Positions 8,190 through 13,928 of a stretch of 13,928 nucleotides of DNA are shown here, piece by piece (within the stretch, counting starts at the first letter, position 1; every line of letters starts with the position of its first letter). The stretch is from contig JBNJDW010000029.1 in NCBI GenBank assembly GCA_051745265.1, positions 1 to 13,928 on the forward strand. Direction: 5' to 3'. Origin of the DNA: JBNJDW01 sp051745265. GTDB taxonomy: Bacteria; Pseudomonadota; Alphaproteobacteria; Micavibrionales; CSBR16-224. The notes under the pieces were generated by a model. It was not told the DNA's origin. It saw only the letters and a list, made by a program, of their open reading frames with translations, and made no database searches. Position numbers and translations under genes: made by a program.

Positions 8190-8216
8190 GCCTTATTCTA
8201 GACATGACCGATTTTT
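8177..8216 (-). terminator. Perfect 14-bp hairpin: terminator of the RTX gene that overlaps the TPP-enzyme start
   Basis: On the - strand, AAAAATCGGTCATG (8216-8203), a 12-nt loop TCTAGAATAAGG (8202-8191) and CATGACCGATTTTT (8190-8177) form a perfect 14-bp inverted repeat ending in five T residues, 31 nt after the RTX stop. This is the form of an intrinsic terminator. The descending arm contains the ATG and codons 2-5 of the TPP enzyme, and the loop carries both the only AAGG and a -10-like TAGAAT. A second small hairpin, AGCGC-AAG-GCGCT (8217-8229), abuts it. As the flanks are A-run and T-run, it could work on either strand. Confidence 0.65.
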
Positions 8217-8223
8217 AGCGCAA
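8195..8223 (-). promoter_or_regulatory. Possible leaderless promoter of the TPP enzyme
   Basis: On the - strand TTGCGC (8223-8218), 17 nt, then TAGAAT (8200-8195) lies 5 nt before the ATG at 8189. The -10 matches 5/6 but the -35 only 3/6. Transcription would begin at or next to the start codon, giving a leaderless message, which would fit the lack of a properly spaced Shine-Dalgarno. Confidence 0.25.
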
Positions 8224-8247
8224 GGCGCTTTGGGGGTATAGAAATAC

Positions 8248-10557
8248 TTACATGAATTCGCCGCCCTGTGAGGTGGCCAGATCATCCAGATTAACATCTG
8301 ATCCATATTCAAAAGGCGTCACGCCGGTTTCTGTACTGTCGATGCTTTGATCTTCCGATTCAAACATCATGGCCAGCGGATCATCATCCTGTAATACATC
8401 AGCCATCTCAAGGCTGTCGGCATTGATATTTACTTCAATTACTGCGCTATCGCTCAGGCCATCTTCATCGGTAATGGAGACCTCAACATTGCGCGTTCCG
8501 GGTGCCGGGTCTTCCGCCTGACTGCCAAAGCTCAGCGATTGTAATACAGCCTGATACGCTTCGGCAGTGTCGGCGCCAGACAGGGTAAAGCTGGTATCAT
8601 CATTCTGGGTTAAGGATATATTGGTGCCAGACAGCAGCGCTGCGTCAACAGAGAGAACATCTCCATTCTGACCACCGGAGGTCAAATCAATTTGCATTTC
8701 TGTAATGGTGTTGTCGTCTTCATCTGCAATTGTGAAATCCTCGGCAATCGTAAAGCTGTCGAGGACCGTATCTGTGGCATCGGCAACATCCAGTTCGATG
8801 ACCAAATCATCAAAATCGCCATCGCCAAGATTTTTCAAATCTTCAAAACCAATCACCAGTTTTCCGTCTTCATTCACACCGGAAACCGCATGGATATTAC
8901 CATCGGCATTCAACGTAGATGAAGAGGCGTGATAAACACTGCCTTTGATCTCTTGTATACTGCCATCATCATTGACAAATACCAGATCTGTATCCGCATA
9001 TTGATCGGCCAGATTAACCGCGGTGCCAGAGCCGTTCTGGAATTCAAACCCACCGTTATCCATATCAATATTGCTGAATTTCTGGTTCATATTATAACCG
9101 TTGGCAACGATGAAGAAGCCGATTTCTGTTCCGGCATCAAGCGTGCCCAGATCACCAAGCAGATCGCCTTCGTTGAAATCACCGCCGCCTCTGACGCCCT
9201 TACCTGTGCCTGAGGCATTTTCTGACAGAAATTCAACATTGGAAATTGTGCCATCGGGGCTGACAGTATACATGCCAAGCGCATTTTTGTATCCGGCAGC
9301 TTCGCTGACGAAATTTACATTTGCCTGATGGGCGTTGTCAAAGCTAAGATTCTCGCGGTTTGTACCATTAATAATGCTGTCCGGTTTCAGACGTTTGCCT
9401 TCGACCAGATCAGGAAAGTCCTGCGGTACGGGATCAAGGATATATTCAATATTTATCTCACTGATTGATCCCGTTGCGCTTGCCGTGCCGGTCAGTTCAG
9501 GTGCGATCTCGATTTCAATCGGAGTGACCTCGGTCAGGTTACCGTCGACATAAACCTCTAGATTTTCGAAATCAACGGCTGTTAAACCCAGATTGCTGCC
9601 TGTAAAGGCAAGACCGTTTTGTGTCCCGGCATCACCATGGTCGGCAATAAAGTTCTGTAGATCGAAAAGCTCGTTACGAAGATCAGCTGTATCAAACTCC
9701 TGCTGCGTCATATTAACGCGCAAAGTATCATCGCCAGAGGCGCCCATATAGTAATCTTCGGTCTGTCCGCCTTCATATGTGAAATTCAGGATATCATCGC
9801 CCTGACCGCCATCCAGATAATCACTGCCTGCCAGGCCATCCAGATAATCATCCCCGCCCCCCGCTGCCAGAATATCATCCTCCGCAGTACCGGTCAGGGT
9901 GTCATTACCACCATCAGAAAAAACAGTCTGCCCCGTGACAACATCATCAGAGCCAAAGGTATAAACCCATTCATCAAAATTTTCGAAAACCAGTTCCGGT
10001 CCGTCATTAATCTGAAAGATAACGGTTTTTTCAACGGTTGTGCCACCGTTAAAGTTTAAGAACTGGTCTGTAAAAGTGATCTGCTCGCCGGTTGAAACAT
10101 AGGTCAGCAGATCATTTTGACCGGGTTCGCCCAGGCCAAGATTAACCGGAAAAAACAGAAAATCAGATAAAGTAACATCCTGATTATCAACAAGAAGATG
10201 TTCGGTTGAATCTGTTACGCCATTTTGATCAATAAGAAAATTACCGGATTGCCAGATATAAGTATCATCGCCACCATTGCCAACAGCAATGTTATTACCG
10301 CTTTCGGCTACGAAGGTATCATCGCCATCGCCGCCAGAAAGCGATATTTCATAAGTAATATTATTGACAGTAATATCACCGCCAAAGCCATCGCCCTTGG
10401 CCGTGATGTAATCATCCTCTGGACCGCCTTCATAAACGATCGTTTGCGTTTCACCATCCGTATGGGTGATTGTCTCTTCGATACCGGTACTCATCAGGGT
10501 CGAGCCTGCGGCTGCGGTAGTTGAAACCTGCCCCGTTGTATCTTTGCTCTCTTCCAT
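8248..10557 (-). CDS. RTX-repeat calcium-binding protein with DUF4114 domain, probable type I secretion substrate
   Basis: A 769-residue, very Asp/Gly-rich acidic protein without a cleavable signal peptide. RTX-type nonapeptide repeats (GGxGxDxxx) occur at about 75-83 (GGDGDDTFV), 94-100 and most densely 216-257 (GGNDTLTG, GGGDDYLDG, AGSDYLDGG, QGDDIL); these bind calcium and fold outside the cell. Residues about 475-592 look like DUF4114: GTEIGFFIVANG near 476-487 and a closing IGFEDLKNLGDGDFDDLVIEL near 569-589. Residues about 605-712 resemble a cadherin-like adhesin repeat ending DEDGLSDSAVIEVNIN. Such proteins leave by type I secretion with an uncleaved C-terminal signal and act as adhesins or matrix proteins. 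No ABC exporter, membrane-fusion protein or TolC is in this window, so export is inferred. The ATG follows an AGGGGGA Shine-Dalgarno. The gene is divergent from the PilX-like gene. Confidence 0.85.
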   Translation of the reverse strand: MEESKDTTGQVSTTAAAGSTLMSTGIEETITHTDGETQTIVYEGGPEDDYITAKGDGFGGDITVNNITYEISLSGGDGDDTFVAESGNNIAVGNGGDDTYIWQSGNFLIDQNGVTDSTEHLLVDNQDVTLSDFLFFPVNLGLGEPGQNDLLTYVSTGEQITFTDQFLNFNGGTTVEKTVIFQINDGPELVFENFDEWVYTFGSDDVVTGQTVFSDGGNDTLTGTAEDDILAAGGGDDYLDGLAGSDYLDGGQGDDILNFTYEGGQTEDYYMGASGDDTLRVNMTQQEFDTADLRNELFDLQNFIADHGDAGTQNGLAFTGSNLGLTAVDFENLEVYVDGNLTEVTPIEIEIAPELTGTASATGSISEINIEYILDPVPQDFPDLVEGKRLKPDSIINGTNRENLSFDNAHQANVNFVSEAAGYKNALGMYTVSPDGTISNVEFLSENASGTGKGVRGGGDFNEGDLLGDLGTLDAGTEIGFFIVANGYNMNQKFSNIDMDNGGFEFQNGSGTAVNLADQYADTDLVFVNDDGSIQEIKGSVYHASSSTLNADGNIHAVSGVNEDGKLVIGFEDLKNLGDGDFDDLVIELDVADATDTVLDSFTIAEDFTIADEDDNTITEMQIDLTSGGQNGDVLSVDAALLSGTNISLTQNDDTSFTLSGADTAEAYQAVLQSLSFGSQAEDPAPGTRNVEVSITDEDGLSDSAVIEVNINADSLEMADVLQDDDPLAMMFESEDQSIDSTETGVTPFEYGSDVNLDDLATSQGGEFM

Positions 10558-10584
10558 TTTTCCCCCTACGCATTCTTATTCTTA

Positions 10585-10627
10585 CTTTGCGTTTCGAATT
10601 ACCATATTCTTTCATTCTGACGCAAAG
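10585..10627. repeat. Widely spaced inverted repeat in the RTX upstream region
   Basis: CTTTGCGT (10585-10592) and ACGCAAAG (10620-10627) are perfect 8-bp arms 27 nt apart, beginning 28 bp before the RTX start codon. They could be two half-sites of a dimeric regulator or a stem in the RTX leader RNA. I see no convincing -35/-10 pair for the RTX gene to place them against. Confidence 0.4.
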
Positions 10628-10672
10628 CAGTGAAGAATTGATTAAAATTTTATGGAAATGCATTGTTATTTT

Positions 10673-10730
10673 ATTTTGGCAAAATCTGCATTTTGACCTT
10701 ATGATATTCATATTGAACAAAATTTTGCCA
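10673..10730. promoter_or_regulatory. Two palindromes flanking the PilX-like promoter, probable operator pair
   Basis: ATTTTG-G-CAAAAT (10673-10685) is a 13-bp palindrome lying on the -35. CAAAATTTTG (10718-10727) is a 10-bp palindrome just after the predicted transcription start. Together they also make a perfect 9-bp inverted pair, TGGCAAAAT (10677-10685) and ATTTTGCCA (10722-10730), with centres 45 bp apart. A further AT palindrome, TAAAATTTTA, lies at 10643-10652. The placement suits a repressor that binds both sites; no regulator gene is nearby. Confidence 0.4.
10676..10705 (+). promoter_or_regulatory. Promoter of the PilX-like gene
   Basis: TTGGCA (10676-10681), an 18-nt spacer and TATGAT (10700-10705) match the sigma70 consensus 5/6 and 5/6. 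Predicted start is near 10712, giving a leader of about 42 nt with an AAGGGAG Shine-Dalgarno at 10735-10741. Confidence 0.55.
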
Positions 10731-10753
10731 TATTAAGGGAGTATTCTGCAGAT

Positions 10754-11437
10754 ATGAATTTTATTAACCAGCAACGCGGAAACGCTCTTGTTATCGTTTT
10801 GCTCGCGCTGGCATTATTTGCCGCGCTTTCCTTTACCATCACCTCCTCCAGCCGTGACAGCAGCACCAAGCTCATTACTGACAAGGAAATGAATATGGCT
10901 GTGCAGGACCTTCTGCGTCATGCTGTTAATATCGAAAATGCGATTGATAATATGCGGATGCTGAACAATGTCAGTCCGGCGGAAATCAGTTTTGAATCCG
11001 CAGATGCCCCGTATGATTACAGCAATGGTAATTGCGGGTCTGATATCTGCAAGATTTTCTCCGTCAGCGGTGGTGGTATCCCCTGGCAGGACCCGCCTGC
11101 CGAGGTTATAGCAGGCATTACGCCACCCGCCGGAAAGGATAGTTATCAATTTTTCGGTAGCGATCCTATTTACGGCCATGGATCAGATGGGACATCGGCG
11201 GGGGATTCTGATTTATATATTCTGACCTTCGTTAATGCCGAGGCCTGCAAGGCAATCAACAAGTCGGTCGGGCTGCCTCATGGCGAATCTGCTGTCCTAA
11301 CGGCTGGCCCACGTTTTCAGGGTAGTTATTCTTATAGCGGTACTGTTCTGGACAATGCCAATCTGAACGGTCATAAAGCCTTTTGCGCGGATTCAGGTTC
11401 GGGCTATCAATTTATTTATGTACTCTTACCGCGCTGA
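10754..11437 (+). CDS. PilX/pilin-like single-span envelope protein, uncharacterised
   Basis: 227 residues. The N-terminus reads NQQRGNALVIVLLALALFAA: a short basic leader ending in Arg-Gly followed by about 20 hydrophobic residues, the layout of type IV (pseudo)pilins and especially of PilX-type minor pilins (QRG-xxLxxxLL). The usual Glu at position 5 of the mature pilin is replaced by Ile, so prepilin-peptidase cleavage after Gly9 is possible but not certain; it may instead be a simple N-terminal anchor. The rest is predicted to lie outside the inner membrane, is Gly/Ser/Asp-rich, and has four Cys (GNCGSDICK near 94-102, EACK and FCADSG later) that could form two disulfides. No pilus assembly genes (pilB, pilC, pilQ, gspD) are in the window. 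It is divergent from the RTX gene, with its own strong promoter. Confidence 0.72.
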   Translation: MNFINQQRGNALVIVLLALALFAALSFTITSSSRDSSTKLITDKEMNMAVQDLLRHAVNIENAIDNMRMLNNVSPAEISFESADAPYDYSNGNCGSDICKIFSVSGGGIPWQDPPAEVIAGITPPAGKDSYQFFGSDPIYGHGSDGTSAGDSDLYILTFVNAEACKAINKSVGLPHGESAVLTAGPRFQGSYSYSGTVLDNANLNGHKAFCADSGSGYQFIYVLLPR

Positions 11438-11522
11438 TCCCTTTTAAGCAACAATTTCCATCGTCCGCGCTTTGGGATGATAAAATACTCCCTGCCCGCC
11501 GGCCTCGGTATAAATACTATAC

Positions 11523-11873
11523 TCAATCCGCGCCCTGCGGCCCTCTACCCTGCCCGCCATTTTTATCGGCCAGCCGGGAAAGATGCTTTAATAATTGTTC
11601 GGCCTGTGGCATATCTGCGCCCTGATGACCGACCAACTCCCGCGCCAATGTACAAAATTTTTCGCGATATTCAGGATCTGTGATGCGAACAAACAACCAT
11701 TCAACGTCTTTGGGCGCTTTCATATCGCGGGCAAGGACAGTTTTTTGCCTGTCTGTAAAAACGGTGTTCTTAAGAAAACGCTTTAGAATACGCCGTTTTT
11801 CCAGTGTCAAAACCCGATCGACAACAGCAAAAGCCAACAAAGCCCGCCACATATAAAATTCACTGTCACTCAT
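11523..11873 (-). CDS. Small TerB-like helical protein
   Basis: 116 residues from the ATG at 11873. A GTG at 11879 is also in frame but sits only 4 nt from the AGGA ribosome-binding site at 11884-11887, against 10 nt for the ATG. No signal peptide or membrane segment. The body is all helical: 'FYMWRALLAFAVVDRVLTLEKRRILKRFL' followed by 'DVEWLFVRITDPEYREKFCTLARELV' has the pattern of TerB/DUF533-type domains (an acidic turn before LTLEKRR, as in TerB's metal-proximal loop, here with only one Asp). The tail ADKNGGQGRGPQGAD is low-complexity. TerB-like proteins are linked to stress, membrane or metal responses, but nothing here proves a role. It lies 108 nt downstream of the HExxH gene on the same strand and converges on the PilX-like gene. 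Confidence 0.72.
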   Translation of the reverse strand: MSDSEFYMWRALLAFAVVDRVLTLEKRRILKRFLKNTVFTDRQKTVLARDMKAPKDVEWLFVRITDPEYREKFCTLARELVGHQGADMPQAEQLLKHLSRLADKNGGQGRGPQGAD

Positions 11874-11981
11874 CGTCACGGCATCCTGTTTTGCATTGTC
11901 TATCTATTAAGCAAATCAGGCTCACCGCTTGTGGGTTCCCGTGTTTATTTCGCATAGATTTTTTTTCAAATACGAAGAGCG

Positions 11982-13631
11982 CTACGCGCCGGGTGATCTG
12001 TGTACAGCAGGCTTTTGGACCGGCGTTTTTGAAGGGGTGATATTAAGCTCGAGGCTTTGCCTTTGGCCTGCATTTTGAAAGGCCTCTTTTAACGAATACC
12101 CTCCGCCCTCAGCCTTTGGACTTTGTTGTACAATATCAGTAAGCTTTGCACCCTCGGCAAGCGCCGTTGCGGCTTCAGGGCTTTCCATTATTTGCTGACT
12201 GACCAGCAACGCTGTTGAGCCTCCAGTCTGTCCTAGCACCCGTGCCTCTTCTTTATAAAGGTAACTCAAGCCTCTAACAAAATCCAGATCTATCGTGCTA
12301 CCGGTTTTTTGATACTGTAAGGCCGCCAGCCCAATAGCCTGATCGAATGAAGGACGGGTATTACTTGTAAACGCATCGGGTATATTATCCGCCTGTGATC
12401 CCGCCCGTTGCCATTCAAAAGATGCGATAATCCTTTCTGCCGCCGGAACATAATCGCTACGCTCAGCCAGCCAATCATGATACGCGTCTCTTGCCGTATC
12501 AAGAACCTCACCCAGTTTGTTTATACCTGCATGCCCATCGTTAAACGCCCCCTGATCATAGGCATGAAAATCAAAGCGGTTAAAAAAGCGCTCAACAACG
12601 TCTTCTAAAGGGGCTTTGAAGGCATCCTCAATGTCGTCCCGGTGGCTTTCATGCTGTGCAATTGCATCCTGTTGAACTGTTGATTCCATCTGCGCAAGGA
12701 CATGGGCCTGCCGCCGACTATATAAGGTTTCATGTATACCGGTATTTGACGATTGGTCGCGTATATGTTCAACCGTTTCCAGCATTTCCGCCCAACCCGT
12801 GATGTTAAAATTCTGCAAACCCTCCGACGACTGATCCTGATAGCGTTCTGCCAGAATCATCAGCTCCGGCCCATTATCATACCCAAAGTAAAACCCACCT
12901 TTGTCGCGCGATGGCGCATCCACATTGTAATGCGCAGCCAATCCCAATGTGGATTCATACGAGTCGCCATTTTCCATCAAAAGACCTTGCGCCATTAAAT
13001 CAGCAAACATCTCGGATTCATGAAAAGCCATTGGCAATGTTAAAGCATCATACTTCTTATCTTGTTGCTCTTGCTTTAGCGGATCAAGACAATGACTAAC
13101 CTCGTGCAAAATAATACGAGCATGTGTCTTGATATCATCAAACGTCATATCATCAGGATTGCTAGCTGTATCCGGATCCCACCCCGAAGCCACACATATA
13201 TATCGCCCATCTTCCAGCTTGGTGGGCACGGCAATACCTGCTCGGGCATTACCCTCTTCATCATTTGAAAAATCCAGAAGCGTTCCCGTATAACTGTTGC
13301 TAATATCAAGAGCAGCGGCAATACGTGCCTGCTCCGCTTGTCCGCTCGCGAGATGATCTACGATATCAATCTGCCCTTCAAGCTCCGGCAGTTCCTGAAA
13401 AAGAGAATCCCTGATCTGCTTCATCATCAGGTTATAACCGTTGCGGCCAGTGTAAATCTGTTCCGGATCCAGAGTCGCACCTTTGGCAACCCCACCGTCA
13501 CTCGGGCGTTCAGCTTCGACAACTATCGGTTCTTCCGCCATATCGGGCGTATCCGGCATGTCTGCACCTGCTGCTACTGCGGCAACGCTCATAAAAATAC
13601 CAGACAAACCAACACGTAAAGATTTTTTCAT
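11982..13631 (-). CDS. Secreted protein with HExxH zinc-metallopeptidase motif, family unrecognised
   Basis: 549 residues. The N-terminus MKKSLRVGLSGIFMSVAAVAAGA is a Sec signal peptide with a likely signal peptidase I site after Ala-Gly-Ala (about residue 23), so the mature protein is periplasmic or extracellular. HEVSH at 176-180, in RIILHEVSHCLD, is a zinc-binding HExxH helix, and HESEMFADLMAQG (204-216), about 25 residues later, could give the third ligand (a gluzincin-like ExxxAD pattern). The following 330 residues are mostly helical and rich in Gln, Glu and Asp, with no repeat or membrane span that I recognise; the tail is PSKTPVQKPAVHRSPGA. I know no named family that fits, so peptidase activity is inferred from the motif. 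The start is not preceded by a Shine-Dalgarno, although the promoter upstream is good. It may be co-transcribed with the TerB-like gene. Confidence 0.8.
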   Translation of the reverse strand: MKKSLRVGLSGIFMSVAAVAAGADMPDTPDMAEEPIVVEAERPSDGGVAKGATLDPEQIYTGRNGYNLMMKQIRDSLFQELPELEGQIDIVDHLASGQAEQARIAAALDISNSYTGTLLDFSNDEEGNARAGIAVPTKLEDGRYICVASGWDPDTASNPDDMTFDDIKTHARIILHEVSHCLDPLKQEQQDKKYDALTLPMAFHESEMFADLMAQGLLMENGDSYESTLGLAAHYNVDAPSRDKGGFYFGYDNGPELMILAERYQDQSSEGLQNFNITGWAEMLETVEHIRDQSSNTGIHETLYSRRQAHVLAQMESTVQQDAIAQHESHRDDIEDAFKAPLEDVVERFFNRFDFHAYDQGAFNDGHAGINKLGEVLDTARDAYHDWLAERSDYVPAAERIIASFEWQRAGSQADNIPDAFTSNTRPSFDQAIGLAALQYQKTGSTIDLDFVRGLSYLYKEEARVLGQTGGSTALLVSQQIMESPEAATALAEGAKLTDIVQQSPKAEGGGYSLKEAFQNAGQRQSLELNITPSKTPVQKPAVHRSPGA

Positions 13632-13661
13632 AATTAAAAGGTAGCGGTAAATTCTTAAAAT

Positions 13662-13691
13662 TTTATAAACCAGTCAATATAAAAGTGGCAA
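13662..13691 (-). promoter_or_regulatory. Promoter of the HExxH protein gene
   Basis: On the - strand TTGCCA (13691-13686), 18 nt, TATAAA (13667-13662) match the sigma70 consensus 5/6 and 5/6. Predicted start is near 13655, so the leader is only about 24 nt and contains no purine-rich ribosome-binding site before the ATG at 13631. Confidence 0.5.
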
Positions 13692-13797
13692 GGCGTCTAG
13701 AAATCTAGGGGCTATTCACCTATTGGTTTTGATCTATACGAAAGCCTTTAACAAAACCGTCTAATCTGGCGTTAATTTTTTGATACTCTTCTAATTC

Positions 13798-13928
13798 ATG
13801 CGCTTGCAGTACGTAAGTTATGTAGTAGTTTTATTAGAAAAAAATTATGATGTAAAGCTATATATCTCAGGGAACTACAAAAAGGCCCCACATGATATTC
13901 TAGAGCAGTGTCCAAAAAATGTATTTTT
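13798..13928 (+). CDS. Possible 5' end of a further gene, cut by the right edge
   Basis: From the ATG at 13798 the frame stays open for 43 codons to the window end (stretches include YVSYVVVLLEKNYDVKLYI and SGNYKKAPHDILEQ). The peptide has protein-like character: a helix, then a DVKLYISG strand-turn as at the start of Rossmann-type or glycosyltransferase domains, then KKAPHDIL. There is no clear Shine-Dalgarno, an in-frame stop precedes the ATG at 13792-13794, and the base composition is much more AT-rich than the rest. A 43-codon open stretch in AT-rich DNA is suggestive but not proof; the antisense frame is also open over the same bases. Confidence 0.35.
   Translation, partial: MRLQYVSYVVVLLEKNYDVKLYISGNYKKAPHDILEQCPKNVF

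Noticed and set aside
8203..8205. An ATG upstream of the TPP start in the other hairpin arm (minus strand)
   Set aside because: It is out of frame with the enzyme (16 nt upstream) and lacks a ribosome-binding site; it exists because the inverted repeat duplicates CATG.
11438..11522. Search for a bidirectional terminator between the PilX-like and TerB-like genes
   Set aside because: No stem with a T-run was found; the ATCCC...GGGAT pair is short and far apart.
13697..13708. CTAG-AAAT-CTAG inverted repeat
   Set aside because: Only 4-bp arms in AT-rich DNA, just upstream of the HExxH promoter; too short to support a site.
13720..13830. A - strand fragment encoding HELEEYQKINARLDGFVKG near its end
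   Set aside because: It looks coding-like, but is bounded by a stop after about 35 codons, has no ATG or ribosome-binding site, and overlaps the more plausible + strand frame; at most it is a remnant.
1..13928. tRNA genes, CRISPR arrays, IS elements and phage genes
   Set aside because: No cloverleaf, regularly spaced direct repeats, transposase or integrase signatures were found on either strand by eye.

Overview
The window looks like a piece of an alphaproteobacterial chromosome of moderate GC. The reasons are gene content and protein style: a GlnD-type PII uridylyltransferase, a class II (plant/Mycobacterium-type) DAHP synthase, a short zinc-less GluRS of the kind alphaproteobacteria often carry, and a TrmJ-type RNA methyltransferase. 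The sequence does not let me name an order or genus. No tRNA, rRNA, CRISPR array, insertion sequence or integrase is visible.

Left part (1-6521, all + strand) is housekeeping: the 3' three-quarters of glnD (nitrogen signalling), a class II aroG (entry to the shikimate pathway), a small uncharacterised helical protein with weak DUF4116-like repeats, then gltX and trmJ only 3 nt apart. Short promoter-like gaps separate the first three genes; gltX-trmJ is probably one transcript.

Middle part (6525-10557, - strand) holds a TPP-dependent enzyme of the acetolactate-synthase-like superfamily, convergent with trmJ at a 3-nt gap, and upstream of it on the same strand a 769-residue acidic protein with RTX calcium-binding repeats and a DUF4114 domain, probably exported by a type I system not present here. 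Between these two genes a perfect 14-bp inverted repeat acts as a plausible terminator of the RTX gene while including the start codon of the TPP enzyme. It is the most unusual regulatory structure I can see.

Right part (10558-13928) looks like accessory envelope or secreted functions. A PilX/pilin-like single-span protein is divergent from the RTX gene across a 196-bp regulatory gap with a good promoter and two palindromes. It is followed on the - strand by a TerB-like small helical protein and a secreted protein with an HExxH zinc-protease motif. The last 300 bases are distinctly AT-rich and contain the protease promoter and what may be the first 43 codons of another + strand gene cut by the window edge.

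No complete new system can be claimed. The best leads are the start-codon-overlapping terminator hairpin, the palindromic operators of the pilin-like gene, the orphan HExxH secreted protein, and the RTX/DUF4114 plus PilX-like divergent pair.
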